Source: CBDFLD01 sp965249005
GTDB taxonomy: Bacteria > Acidobacteriota > UBA6911
Assembly (NCBI GenBank): GCA_965249005.1
Contig: CBDFLD010000008.1
Coordinates: forward strand, 89,771-153,770
DNA length: 64,000 bases
Direction: 5' to 3'
Below, in pieces: positions 1 to 8,984 of this stretch. Both the position numbers and the translations under genes were made by a program. The notes under the pieces were generated by a model, which did no database searches, was not told where the DNA came from, and was given only the letters and a program-made list of their open reading frames with translations. How positions within the stretch are numbered: position 1 is the first letter of the stretch; each line of letters starts with the position of its first letter.

Positions 1-760
1 AGATGGGTAGAGGAACGGCATCGCTACTATAGTTTTGAATCCGTAACCCTTTCGATCCACCCGCAGTGTCGCCGTACTTGACGGAGACGGTTTGTCCTGA
101 AGTCAGCCGCGCGCCGCGAAGACGGAAGACGACCGGCGCGGTGCCCACTTCGGCGATGCCGTGCAGCCCGTTCCAGGGGATCGTTTCCGGCTCGAATCTT
201 GCAATGGGGTTGGAGCTCCGCACGCTCAGAAACCCCTCCGCGGCAGGGTCCGTTGTCTGGAAGTTCGTTCCGGAAGGAAACGCATAGCTTTGAAAATGCC
301 GCCCGATAAGCAAGCCTCCTCCCGGTTCCACGGCCAGATCCCCGACGATGTATTGCTGAGTGAAGGTTTGAAAACTTCCGGCCACGACGGGTTCCGGCGC
401 ATCGAGCTTGAGCGTCCCAAACGACTCGATCGGGACTTCATCCCTGAGGATCAACTCCTGGATCAACCCATCGATTCGTTTCAACCTGGCGTTGCTGGCG
501 GCACTATCCGGGTCCCTGGGGGCAATGACCAACCTTGGCAGGTCCGGATTCATTTGAAGGCCTGTCATCGACAGAGCATTCGACCATTCCCACAAGATGC
601 CGCAACGCTTGGCAACCGTTTCTTGGGTTGTTTCGACAGCGGATTCTTGCTTGAGCTGCTCTACTCTCGCGCGAAGCGAAGGTGTGAGGTAGTCTGCGTC
701 GGTCCGCGAACACCCGAGCAACATACAAGTCGCGATCGTGAGGATGAATCCTCGTATCAT
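1..760 (-). CDS. Lipoprotein, DUF3604-like N-terminal region (partial)
   Basis: An open frame of 253 codons starts at ATG 760 (complement) and runs off the left edge without a stop. It opens with a lipoprotein signal (MIRGFILTIATCMLLGCSR; lipobox LLGC), so the product is probably anchored in a membrane facing the periplasm. Beyond about residue 165 it has a beta-rich module with the motif IPWNGLHG and then VKYGDTAGGSKGLRIQ. I associate this module with the N-terminal part of DUF3604 proteins, but that is recall and the diagnostic GDLHxHT motif would lie outside the window. It lies 40 bp downstream of the class III aminotransferase on the same strand and is probably co-transcribed with it. Function unproven. 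Confidence 0.75.
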   Translation of the reverse strand, partial: MIRGFILTIATCMLLGCSRTDADYLTPSLRARVEQLKQESAVETTQETVAKRCGILWEWSNALSMTGLQMNPDLPRLVIAPRDPDSAASNARLKRIDGLIQELILRDEVPIESFGTLKLDAPEPVVAGSFQTFTQQYIVGDLAVEPGGGLLIGRHFQSYAFPSGTNFQTTDPAAEGFLSVRSSNPIARFEPETIPWNGLHGIAEVGTAPVVFRLRGARLTSGQTVSVKYGDTAGGSKGLRIQNYSSDAVPLPI

Positions 761-800
761 AGGCAGGTGACCAGGGCAACTCGCAAAGGGCGCCCAGCCG

Positions 801-2210
801 TCAGCTGGGGTGGCTGGTTCCTTCGCTGCACTCGAGCGGCTGGGGGAGACTCTCGACGTGCTCCCAATCCAGCAAGAGGGCTTTCGTTTGCTCGACAGCT
901 TCGCCGAAAGCGACAACCCCGCGATCTATCTCGTTTTTGCCCATGGGCGTCGATAGACTGTACAGTCCCCGGCTTGCTGCGAAGATTCCATGGTTCATCA
1001 GGGCGAGGTGGAGCCAGGGTCTGACCTTGTCGCGCGAACAGATGGCGCTCCGATAGTCTCGAACAGAACGATCGCACAAATGTACCTGCGCCAGCGAGCC
1101 CGTCCCCGTGATGGTTCCGCCGATGCCGGCATCTGCGAACACTTGCTTCAACCTCGCTCGGAGGCTGTCTCCTAACTGATTGATGCCTTCGATGGCCTTG
1201 TCGTCCAGTAGTTTCAGCGCTGTGATTCCGGCCGCCATGGTAACCAGGTTCCCGGTGAAGGTTCCGGAGTGAAAAAAGGTATCGGGGTGGCGGGGGTCAC
1301 AGAGTTCCATCAGGTCCGCGCGGCCACCAAAGGCGCCGACCGGCAACCCGCCACCCATGACCTTGCCGAAGGTCGTCAGGTCGGGGCGTATTCCATACAA
1401 GGACTGGGCTCCGCCGGAAGCCAGGCGGAAGGTGATGATCTCGTCGCAGATCAAGAGCACACCGCATTCGTGGCAGACTTGTTGCAGACCGCAGAGGAAG
1501 GCGGCATCGGCGGGAATAACTCCTGCGGCTCCCATCACCGGCTCCACGATGACCGCGGCCAGTTCATCCCGGTGTTGCCGAATCAGGCCGGCTGTCGTCT
1601 CGAGATCGTTGAATGGCGCCACCAGGACCTCGTCCAGGATGCGGCTTGAAATCCCCGGCCCGTTGAGGACCCCCCTCGGCCATGCCGGTGCGCTGGATCC
1701 CGGGTCCAGGCTGACGCAAACGGCATCCATCATGCCGTGGTAGCCCCCTTCCATTTTCAAGATCTTGATTCGACGGCTGTGGACGCGAGCGAGCCGGATG
1801 GCATTGAGCACGGCCTCCGTCCCCGAATTGGCAAAGCAAACCCGCTCGACCGACGGCACGCGTCGAACCATCTCTTCCGCAAGTACGAATTGCAGCTCGT
1901 GCGGCGAGCAGTTTACCGTCATTTTGGCGGACTGCTCGGATATGGCGGCGGTGATCTCGGGATGCGCATGGCCGTGGACCAGCGCGGTATAGTTATTGAG
2001 AAGGTCCAGATACTCGTTTCCGTCGGCGTCGACGACGTGGCATCCTTGCCCTTGTTCTATGAAAGTCGGATAAGGCGCGTAGTAGGTAATGGAACGAGTC
2101 TCACCACGGGGCAGGCTTCTGACAGCCCTCTCGTGCAGCTGCCTCGAGCGTTTGGTCCTGCGTTCATAGGTGGACCGTATCTCATCTTGGATGGCTTTGA
2201 GAGATGGCAT
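801..2210 (-). CDS. Class III PLP aminotransferase, glutamate-1-semialdehyde aminomutase-like
   Basis: The 469-residue protein is a fold-type I, class III pyridoxal-phosphate enzyme. The PLP-phosphate contact motif SGTEA lies at residues 129-133, the DE pair that holds the pyridine nitrogen at 256-257, and the Schiff-base lysine is K283 in TTFGKVMGGGLP. It resembles glutamate-1-semialdehyde 2,1-aminomutase but is longer and has a close paralog in this window (31299-32690), so a catabolic or biosynthetic omega-aminotransferase or aminomutase is more likely than haem synthesis. The substrate cannot be told from sequence. The start at ATG 2210 follows GAGGAAAGG. The lipoprotein gene follows on the same strand. 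Confidence 0.9.
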   Translation of the reverse strand: MPSLKAIQDEIRSTYERRTKRSRQLHERAVRSLPRGETRSITYYAPYPTFIEQGQGCHVVDADGNEYLDLLNNYTALVHGHAHPEITAAISEQSAKMTVNCSPHELQFVLAEEMVRRVPSVERVCFANSGTEAVLNAIRLARVHSRRIKILKMEGGYHGMMDAVCVSLDPGSSAPAWPRGVLNGPGISSRILDEVLVAPFNDLETTAGLIRQHRDELAAVIVEPVMGAAGVIPADAAFLCGLQQVCHECGVLLICDEIITFRLASGGAQSLYGIRPDLTTFGKVMGGGLPVGAFGGRADLMELCDPRHPDTFFHSGTFTGNLVTMAAGITALKLLDDKAIEGINQLGDSLRARLKQVFADAGIGGTITGTGSLAQVHLCDRSVRDYRSAICSRDKVRPWLHLALMNHGIFAASRGLYSLSTPMGKNEIDRGVVAFGEAVEQTKALLLDWEHVESLPQPLECSEGTSHPS

Positions 2211-2455
2211 CCTTTCCTCGGCTGGTAGTGTCTCGATCCTAACTCAGGCCGACCGCCGGCACAAGCCACACGGGTAGCCCATTGCCGAAGGCTGCAGCCC
2301 GTTGCACTCTGCCTGGTGTAACTCGAGGTGGGGAGTCCGGAGGCGAGCAATGCCACGCTTGGCGACACCAAGGCTGTTGCATTGCACAGCTTGGGCTAGT
2401 TGCCGAGCTTTTCGGCGAGGAAACGAACCGTCGCTCTGGTCACCGCGTCGTAGTA

Positions 2456-3451
2456 CTAAATCGTCAAAACGATCTTGCCCCGTAGCGATCCCTTCTTTCC
2501 AATCGTATTGTCCTCCTGCAGGCGATGCGCCGCCGCCGCTTCGGAAAGAGGGAAGCTTTTCCCGATCAGTATTTCCAGCTTGCCTTCCTTGCGCCAATCG
2601 TTGATGTTTCTGGCGCAGGCTTGTTGCTCATCCGGCGTCGCGTTGATCATGGAATAGCCAAACAGGGTCAAGTCCTTGATGTAGAACGGACCCACCGGGA
2701 GCGCCGGTCTGGCCTCGCGTCCGGCCATTACGACCATCCGGCCACGGGGACGGATGAGCGGCACGGCGCGAACGAAGTCGGGATCCCGCTGGGTCTCAAA
2801 CCACAGGTGAACTCCTTCTCCCTTGGTGAACTCCATCAACCCGGAATCAACATCGTCGATCTTGTAATTCAGGACCAGGTCCGCACCCCATCGCTGACAG
2901 ATCTCGGCCTTTTCCTTCGAGCCGACGGTCGCAATGACGCTGGCCCCCGCGGCCCTGCTCATCTGAACAACCATGGAGCCGACACCACCGGTGCCTCCGT
3001 TGACAAAGACTACGTCCCCAGCGGACAGCTTCGCCCAGCGGAACAATCCCAGGTGAGCGGTGATGCCTACCAGGGATGTGGCCGCCGCGTCCGTGTCGGA
3101 AACATCGTCGGGGGTCGGGTATATCCACTCTGCACGAGTGCAGACGAACTCCGCGAAGCTTCCTTGTCGCGGAGGGAATCCCTGGTTGGATCCCCAAACT
3201 CTATCGCCGGGCTTGAACCGCGACACTTCCGACCCGACTGCCTCGACCGTGCCCGCAAAGTCCGATCCCACGACGTAGGGCATCTCTATGGGTAGCGCGA
3301 CCATGCCGGAACGGATATAAGTGTCGATCGGGTTGACCGCCACAGCTCCAACCTTGACGAGCACCTCCTTGGAATTCGGAACCGGAGTCGGAAGATCACC
3401 AAATTGAATGACTTCTGGATCACCGGTAGTCTCAATGTACGCAGCTTTCAT
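2456..3451 (-). CDS. Zinc-independent MDR oxidoreductase, quinone reductase type
   Basis: This 331-residue medium-chain dehydrogenase/reductase has an N-terminal GroES-like domain (VGSDFAGTVEAVG, then FKPGDRVWG) and a Rossmann domain with the dinucleotide motif NGGTGGVGS around residues 151-159. No structural or catalytic zinc cysteine cluster is visible, which fits NAD(P)H:quinone oxidoreductase or enoyl-reductase members rather than alcohol dehydrogenases. Start ATG 3451 follows GGAAGG. The gene lies upstream of the aminotransferase on the same strand, across a 245-bp gap with no convincing ORF. It lies next to the IS256 insertion. Confidence 0.88.
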   Translation of the reverse strand: MKAAYIETTGDPEVIQFGDLPTPVPNSKEVLVKVGAVAVNPIDTYIRSGMVALPIEMPYVVGSDFAGTVEAVGSEVSRFKPGDRVWGSNQGFPPRQGSFAEFVCTRAEWIYPTPDDVSDTDAAATSLVGITAHLGLFRWAKLSAGDVVFVNGGTGGVGSMVVQMSRAAGASVIATVGSKEKAEICQRWGADLVLNYKIDDVDSGLMEFTKGEGVHLWFETQRDPDFVRAVPLIRPRGRMVVMAGREARPALPVGPFYIKDLTLFGYSMINATPDEQQACARNINDWRKEGKLEILIGKSFPLSEAAAAHRLQEDNTIGKKGSLRGKIVLTI

Positions 3452-3529
3452 CGGACCTTCCCTTCACGTGATTCGAATCTGGAATGCGTACCGATAAAAT
3501 CACACCCCGTCTCAGCTGTCAACGAGGCG

Positions 3530-3537
3530 TGGCGAGG
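3530..3537. repeat. IS256 target-site duplication, left copy
   Basis: The octamer TGGCGAGG immediately precedes the left inverted repeat of the IS256 element and recurs exactly at 4843-4850 after the right repeat. An 8-bp target duplication is the size typical of IS256-family transposition. Confidence 0.85.
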
Positions 3538-3565
3538 GGTCATGTCAAGCTGCTTGTGTAAAAAG
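3538..3565 (+). repeat. IS256 terminal inverted repeat, left
   Basis: It begins GGTCATGTC and ends GTGTAAAAAG, and pairs with the reverse complement of 4815-4842. It lies at and just past the 3' end of the transposase gene. Confidence 0.88.
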
Positions 3566-4744
3566 GTCGAGGGTACGAGTTGGTCGTTGTTCCTTCCAAT
3601 CGAGATTGAATCGATGGAAGATCGAGTAAATGATTCTGTCGACACTCTGGACATTAACAAAGCAAACCATCGGACGCGTTCTCCGTCGAACCTCAACGAA
3701 GCAGCGTTCGATGACGTTGGTGGTTCGTAGCTTCTTCCACAGAGGCCGTGGGAAGCTGTAAAAGGCCAGTAACTCAGGGAGATCCTTCTCCAATCGATTC
3801 ACCATCTTCGGATAATCCTTGTGCCAGCAACGCTTCAGCCTCCTGAAAGCTGTCAGTGCATCCCGACGGCTATCGGCCTGGTAGATGGCCCGTGCATCCT
3901 GCTTGATCTGGTCTCGATCGCACTTTCGGACTGAATTGACGATGTTTCGCATCTTATGTGCCCAGCAGCGTTGGTGCTGAGCTCTCGGATAGATCGTTTC
4001 AATGGCCGCTGCCAGACCTGCACAGCCGTCGGTCACAATCAGCTCGAGGTTATCTCCCTCTATACCACGCCGGTACAGATCTCCTAAGAGTCCTTCCCAG
4101 GCAGCTTGACTCTCTCCACTGCTGCGCATAAATGCCAAAAGCTGCCGGCTACCATCCGCTCTCACCCCGTAGGCCACCAGCATCTGCACCCGTTTCCGCC
4201 CACTCGGACGTCTTACCCTCAGACTCACTCCGTCCAGAAACAGTGTCTTCCATTCGTCACTCAACCGAGCTCGGTGAAATCGCTGTACTGCTTCATCTAG
4301 CTCTCGTGTCAGCTGCGATACCGTCTGTGCACTGACAACTTCTCCCGTCATGATCGCCACAATCCGTCCCACCGTCCGTGTGCTGATTCCTCTGAGAAAC
4401 GCCTCTCGTATCAGCAACGTTACCTCGTCAGCTCGTCGTTGAAACCGTTGTAATCCCTTCGGGAGAAAATTCTTGTTCCGGCTCCGGGCAATCCGCAACC
4501 GTAACGTTCCAAAGCGGGTCACAAAGTCCCGTTCATAGTATCCATTGCGGTACTCTCTCTTTCTCTGCCCACCTCTTTCATACCATCCAAAGCCACAATA
4601 ACGGTCTCTCTGCCGCTGTGATTCAGTCTCGAAATACCGTTTCCACGCCAGCTTTGTCTTGCTATACACATCTCCCCAAAAGTCTTCTTTTACCTCATCA
4701 AGGAAATGTTGGAATTGTTCGGTCATCGGTGTTAATTTCGCCAT
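3545..4744 (-). CDS. IS256-family (mutator-type) transposase
   Basis: The 399-residue protein is a DDE transposase that cuts and pastes the surrounding element. The first catalytic aspartate is in LFLDGVSLRV, the second in IVTDGCAGL, and the glutamate in TNVIERCFVEVRRRTRP, with the family CWAHKMRN signature between the second and third. Length is normal for the family and the frame is intact. An AAGGAG ribosome site precedes ATG 4744 at slightly long spacing. It is the only gene in the element. Confidence 0.96.
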   Translation of the reverse strand: MAKLTPMTEQFQHFLDEVKEDFWGDVYSKTKLAWKRYFETESQRQRDRYCGFGWYERGGQRKREYRNGYYERDFVTRFGTLRLRIARSRNKNFLPKGLQRFQRRADEVTLLIREAFLRGISTRTVGRIVAIMTGEVVSAQTVSQLTRELDEAVQRFHRARLSDEWKTLFLDGVSLRVRRPSGRKRVQMLVAYGVRADGSRQLLAFMRSSGESQAAWEGLLGDLYRRGIEGDNLELIVTDGCAGLAAAIETIYPRAQHQRCWAHKMRNIVNSVRKCDRDQIKQDARAIYQADSRRDALTAFRRLKRCWHKDYPKMVNRLEKDLPELLAFYSFPRPLWKKLRTTNVIERCFVEVRRRTRPMVCFVNVQSVDRIIYSIFHRFNLDWKEQRPTRTLDLFTQAA

Positions 4745-4814
4745 TGGGTGTAAGCTCCTTTCTTGGAGTTGGTTTTTGCCATCGCAGCGAAAAAACCAAA
4801 CTTACACCCTCTTT

Positions 4815-4842
4815 CTTTTTACACAAGCAAAGTTACATCACC
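4815..4842 (-). repeat. IS256 terminal inverted repeat, right
   Basis: Read on the minus strand it begins GGTGATGTAAC and ends GTGTAAAAAG. It mirrors 3538-3565 and lies upstream of the transposase start. Confidence 0.88.
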
Positions 4843-4850
4843 TGGCGAGG
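4843..4850. repeat. IS256 target-site duplication, right copy
   Basis: This is the second exact copy of TGGCGAGG (first copy 3530-3537). Confidence 0.85.
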
Positions 4851-4856
4851 CGAGGC

Positions 4857-4907
4857 GTAGGCCGCTCACGCCGTGAGCGGTTGGCGTCTCTCGGAGAGAG
4901 ACGCCAA
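4857..4907. repeat. Intergenic double hairpin (dispersed TAGGC hairpin family)
   Basis: Two perfect palindromes stand side by side. The first has arms CCGCTCAC/GTGAGCGG (4862-4880, 3-nt loop). The second has arms TTGGCGTCTCT/AGAGACGCCAA (4881-4907, 5-nt loop). They lie outside the IS256 target duplication and upstream of the amine oxidase gene. Related hairpins occur at 37878-37924 and 62681-62703. They could be an intergenic repeat family or transcription terminators; no T-run follows. Confidence 0.7.
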
Positions 4908-5041
4908 CCTCTGAGCGTTGACCCTCCTTACTCCCCGAGATAAGATTCACCCACACGTCCCGTCACGAAAGGCGCTGGCTGGAAATATGCCTTTGGCTAC
5001 AGGTATCGAATGCGTTTCTGCCATCGTCGAGGAGTAACGAA

Positions 5042-7054
5042 ATGAAAGTCAATGTCTTGCAATGGGTGTTTCTCCTCTTTTTGGCCTCGGGTTTGGTCAT
5101 CTCGGACGCGCTACAGGCGGAAGTGCGCCATCCCTTGGACGCCCTCGATGCCTCCGAGATAGCTTCGGCTGTGGCATTGTTGCGCGACGCCGGCCACGCG
5201 GACGATGAAGCGCTCTATATTTCGATTTCAGTCGGTGAGCCGCCGAAGAGCGAGGTGCTCGAATGGAGACCGGGAAAACCGATCCCCAGGACTGCCGCAA
5301 TTACGCTGCGCAAGGACGCCAAGACCTATGAAGGCGTCGTAGATCTTGTCGCCGGTGAAGTGCGATCATTTCGTCACGTGCCTGGCGCGCAACCGATGGT
5401 GATGTTTCCCGAGTTCATGGCGGCGATGCAAGCTGCCACGCGCGACCCGCGAATGAAGGAGGGACTGGCCAAGCGCGGGATCACCGACCTGAACCAGATC
5501 TTTTGCGCTCCGAGAACCGTGGGCAACTTCGGGAAGCGGGAAGAGGAGACGAGGCGATTGGTGAAGGTGGATTGCTTCGATACCCGTGGTGTGAAGACGG
5601 ATGTCTTCGCAACCCCGATCGAAGGTCTTTTCGCCACCGTCGACCTGGACACAAACGAGGTCATCACTGTCACGGACTCGGGGCTGGTTCCGATACCACC
5701 GGGAAATCATGATTTGGATCCCAAATCGATAGGAAAGATGCGACAGGTGAGGCCGGTTTTGTTCTCCTCCCCGCGTGGAAGCAACCTCCGCATCGACGGC
5801 TCGACCGTGGCGTGGCAAAAATGGTCCTTTCACGTGAGATGGGACCCTCGCATGGCACTCGTCCTTTCTCTGGTGGGGATCGATGGCAAAAACGAAGGGT
5901 CCGAAAGAAGGTCGGTCCTTTATCAAGGAACCATAGCCGAGATATTTGTCCCCTATCAGGACCCAACCGTCGGCTGGTACTTCCGCAACTACATGGATCA
6001 AGGGGAATACGGTCTAGGGGCGATGGCATCGAGGCTCGAACGCGGATGCGACTGTCCGGCCTCCGCGACGTTCCTGTCCCCGGTAATGTCCAACGCCGGC
6101 GGAGGCGCCGATACACTCGAGGACCGAGTCTGTATTTTCGAGCGCGCCACGGGCGATCCTCTCTGGCGACACTACGATTTTGTGACCGAGGCGCTGGAGT
6201 CCCGGCCGGCCCTGGAACTCGTCGTCCGGTACATTGCCACTGTGGGCAACTATGATTACGCCTTTGATTGGATATTCGATCAGGGAGGCAGTCTCACCTT
6301 CCGGGGCGGAGCCACGGGAATCGATGGCGTCAAAGGGGTCCGGGCGCAACACCTCTCCGACCCCACCGCCAAGGAAGATACGCAATGGGGACCCCTCATC
6401 GCGCCTGGCCGTGCCGGGATCAATCACGACCACTTTTTCTCGATCCGGCTGGATCTCGACGTGGACGGCGTCGACAACAACTTCGTACGTGAAGCGCTGG
6501 TTCCGGAAGCCTTACCCGCGGCGAGTCCGCGCCGCAGCGTCTGGCGTATAAGATCGCAGGTGGCCAAGATCGACTCGGCCGCGAAGTACCGACTACGGTA
6601 CGATCGGCCTGCCCTGTGGAGAGTTGTGAATCCACGCAAACACAACGCGCTGGGATACCCAGTGAGTTACGCTCTTCGGACCAGCGGCAACGCACTCCCG
6701 GTCGTAGCACCGGAGGATCCCCCTTTGAGCCGTGCGGGTTTCGCAGGCTATCATTTGTGGGTGACCCCCTATCGCCCCGGCGAACGATTCGCGGCCGGAC
6801 CCTATCCCAACCAATCACCACCCGGCCAGGGATTGCCAGCCTGGACCTCTCATCAACGGGATATCGAAGATGAGGATCTCGTACTCTGGTATACCCTGGG
6901 CTTTCACCACGTTCCGTCGGCTGAGGATTGGCCCGTTTACAACCTTGCGTGGCATAGCCTCACTCTGCGACCATACAATTTCTTTGATCAGAACCCCGCT
7001 CTGGATGTTCCTCCGTTAGAGCGTGACTCTGAAGCGACCACCGGAAAGCGCTAA
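5042..7054 (+). CDS. Secreted copper amine oxidase (primary-amine oxidase)
   Basis: The 670-residue enzyme oxidises primary amines to aldehydes, ammonia and hydrogen peroxide. A signal peptide covers about residues 1-26, so it acts outside the cytoplasm. The catalytic base is D319 in YMDQGEYGLG. The tyrosine converted to topaquinone is Y404 in the consensus NYDY. Copper ligands are H462 and H464 in NHDHFF, and probably H623 in HHVPSAEDWP. All key residues are present and the length is usual. Start ATG 5042 follows GGAG. It stands alone downstream of the IS256 element. Substrate (tyramine, phenethylamine or other) is not determinable. Confidence 0.95.
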   Translation: MKVNVLQWVFLLFLASGLVISDALQAEVRHPLDALDASEIASAVALLRDAGHADDEALYISISVGEPPKSEVLEWRPGKPIPRTAAITLRKDAKTYEGVVDLVAGEVRSFRHVPGAQPMVMFPEFMAAMQAATRDPRMKEGLAKRGITDLNQIFCAPRTVGNFGKREEETRRLVKVDCFDTRGVKTDVFATPIEGLFATVDLDTNEVITVTDSGLVPIPPGNHDLDPKSIGKMRQVRPVLFSSPRGSNLRIDGSTVAWQKWSFHVRWDPRMALVLSLVGIDGKNEGSERRSVLYQGTIAEIFVPYQDPTVGWYFRNYMDQGEYGLGAMASRLERGCDCPASATFLSPVMSNAGGGADTLEDRVCIFERATGDPLWRHYDFVTEALESRPALELVVRYIATVGNYDYAFDWIFDQGGSLTFRGGATGIDGVKGVRAQHLSDPTAKEDTQWGPLIAPGRAGINHDHFFSIRLDLDVDGVDNNFVREALVPEALPAASPRRSVWRIRSQVAKIDSAAKYRLRYDRPALWRVVNPRKHNALGYPVSYALRTSGNALPVVAPEDPPLSRAGFAGYHLWVTPYRPGERFAAGPYPNQSPPGQGLPAWTSHQRDIEDEDLVLWYTLGFHHVPSAEDWPVYNLAWHSLTLRPYNFFDQNPALDVPPLERDSEATTGKR

Positions 7055-7211
7055 TTGCATTGCAACTCGGATAGTCGGAAACTTCCCCCTTGACGCGGGA
7101 CACTTCTTGGAAATAATCTCCAACGTCTCGCCGACGCTGAGGCGACTGCCGATCGATAATTGTCAGTCGAGGTGAGACCGAGCCGCGCCTGTGCCGGGGC
7201 GCAGAGGACCT

Positions 7212-8453
7212 ATGCCCTATCGCCTTTTGCGCTTTTTCTTCAACGAGAAGTATCCGGAGCCGCGCATGTTTCGGACTCCGGATGAGCTCGAAAAGAGCTA
7301 CGACGTCGTCATCATCGGAGCCGGCGGTCATGGCCTGGCGTGTGCCTACTATCTGGCTCGGGACCACGGCGTCACCAACGTCGCGGTTTTGGAAAAGAGC
7401 TATTTGGGCAGTGGCGGAACCGGACGAAACACCGCCATCATACGGTCGAATTACCTGACCCCGGAAGGAATCAAGTTCTACGATGAGAGCCTAAGGCTCT
7501 TCGAGGATCTTTCGACCGACTTCGACCTCAACATCTTTTACTCTCAGAGAGGTCATTTCACTCTCGCGCACACCGATGGCTCGCTGCGGACCATGCGGTG
7601 GCGTGCCGAGTCGAACAAGCATCTCGGGGTAAAGAGCGAGGTCGTGGATCGTGCCTTCATTCACAAGCACTGTCCCGAGATGGATCTGGACTGCGGTCAC
7701 AACATGCCGGTTGCGGGCGCGCTGTACCACGCCCCAGGCGCCATTGCCCGCCATGATGCGGTCGCTTGGGGCTATGGCCGGGGGGCGAGTCAGCGTGGAG
7801 TGGAAATTCATCAAAATACGGAAGTGACTGGAATCGAAGTGGAGAGCGGCCGCGTCACTGCCGTGCGGACGAACCGTGGATTGATCCAGACCGGAAAGGT
7901 TCTTTCCGCGGTCGCAGGCTATACGCCCCGAATCACCAACATGGTGGGAATTCGAACCCCGCTGGTGATTCAACCTCTCCAGGCTTGTGTCACCGAACCG
8001 CTCAAGCCGTGGCTAAACACGATCATCGTCTCGGCGAACTTTCACCTGTACGTGAGTCAGTCCTCGCGCGGGGAACTGGTGATGGGGGCTTCGCTGGACC
8101 CATACGAAGTACATTCGACACGGGCGACACTGGATTTCATCGAGGGACTATCGGGGCACTTGTTGGAACTGTTCCCTTTCTTGGCCGAGGTCCGAGTGTT
8201 GCGCCAGTGGGCGGGCCTGGCCGATGTTAGTCCGGATTTCTCTCCAATCATGGGCAAGACGCCGATCGACGGCTTTTATTTGGACGCGGGTTGGGGTACC
8301 TGGGGTTTCAAGGCCACTCCTGTCAGCGGCAAAACAATGGCAGAGACGATTGCAAATGACAGGGAGCCGGAGTTGATCCGGCCATTCCGGCTTTCGCGCT
8401 ACGAGGAGTACGACCTAGTCGGCGAGAAGGGCGCCGCCTCGGTGGGGCATTGA
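7212..8453 (+). CDS. soxB: Sarcosine oxidase beta subunit
   Basis: This 413-residue flavoprotein subunit carries the site of sarcosine demethylation in heterotetrameric sarcosine oxidase. The FAD-binding motif VVIIGAGGHGLACAYYLA begins near residue 25, GRNTAIIRSNYL follows, and the ARHDAVAWG segment holds the histidine expected to bind FMN covalently. I chose ATG 7212, preceded by AGAGG, over an in-frame GTG at 7191. In related operons soxD follows directly, but here a transposase gene intervenes. The full-length frame suggests the subunit is still functional, though soxDAG may need their own promoter. Confidence 0.94.
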   Translation: MPYRLLRFFFNEKYPEPRMFRTPDELEKSYDVVIIGAGGHGLACAYYLARDHGVTNVAVLEKSYLGSGGTGRNTAIIRSNYLTPEGIKFYDESLRLFEDLSTDFDLNIFYSQRGHFTLAHTDGSLRTMRWRAESNKHLGVKSEVVDRAFIHKHCPEMDLDCGHNMPVAGALYHAPGAIARHDAVAWGYGRGASQRGVEIHQNTEVTGIEVESGRVTAVRTNRGLIQTGKVLSAVAGYTPRITNMVGIRTPLVIQPLQACVTEPLKPWLNTIIVSANFHLYVSQSSRGELVMGASLDPYEVHSTRATLDFIEGLSGHLLELFPFLAEVRVLRQWAGLADVSPDFSPIMGKTPIDGFYLDAGWGTWGFKATPVSGKTMAETIANDREPELIRPFRLSRYEEYDLVGEKGAASVGH

Positions 8454-8462
8454 AGAGAGGTC

Positions 8463-8486
8463 AGCTATCAGCTATCAGCCGTCAGC
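8463..8486 (+). repeat. AGCTATCAGC-type intergenic repeat
   Basis: Overlapping copies of AGCTATC/AGC lie 9 bp after the soxB stop. The same 17-bp core recurs at 60687, also right after a stop codon. Confidence 0.7.
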
Positions 8487-8763
8487 TCTTATCCTTTGCC
8501 GAGAGCGAGTTTCGAAAGGCAATTGAACGAGCGTTGCCAAAAGGGAGTTTGACCGTCCTTATCCATCAACCAGCGCGCAGCGCAGGGTTGTTCGCTGAAA
8601 GCTGATCGCTTCTATGAGCATGCCTGCCGTTGTCAAGCTCGTTGAATTTGGAGGTCGCCTTTCAGATCCGTTTAGAATCGAAAGGTTGAGTCCAAAATAC
8701 TAGAACATAAGCTACCTTCGCCATTGACCATTCACTTTCCGGAAGCTGGCTGCTTACATGTGA

Positions 8764-8790
8764 GTCCTGAGGCATTCAATGCCTCAGGAC
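8764..8790. repeat. 27-bp perfect palindrome
   Basis: Arms GTCCTGAGGCATT and AATGCCTCAGGAC are exact reverse complements around a single C. It would form a 13-bp hairpin in RNA. No T-run follows on either strand, so a simple intrinsic terminator is unlikely. Confidence 0.85.
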
Positions 8791-8984
8791 AAACTTCTAT
8801 CCGTGTTACCCATTCGTGGCAAACACCCAATTCTGAATTCGCCGGCGGCGAAACGTGGCAAGCACGTGGGGGAGCGCCCCATCTGAAAGTCGGCACTCTG
8901 AAGGTGCCCGCGATCAGCCCGAGCAGCTCCCACCAGCTGGATTGTGAACGTCTTGGTCTCTTTCATGGTTTCGTTTGACTCAAA

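Larger units (their letters stand above)
3538..4842 (-). mobile_element. Complete IS256-family insertion sequence
   Basis: The element is 1305 bp, bounded by 28-bp imperfect terminal inverted repeats (3538-3565 and 4815-4842, 23 of 28 positions matching, with an uninterrupted 15-bp core TGCTTGTGTAAAAAG). It is flanked by identical 8-bp direct repeats. It carries one intact transposase gene on the minus strand that nearly fills it. Intact ends, intact gene and a perfect target duplication suggest a recent insertion and probable mobility. Confidence 0.93.

Noticed and set aside
161..1024. Long plus-strand ORF of 287 codons
   Set aside because: It is antisense to the lipoprotein and aminotransferase genes, has no recognisable domain and is arginine- and proline-rich as shadow frames are.
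8724..8978. Plus-strand ORF of 84 codons and its minus-strand counterpart
   Set aside because: Both read through a 27-bp palindrome, lack a ribosome site and resemble no protein; a repeat or noncoding role is more likely.
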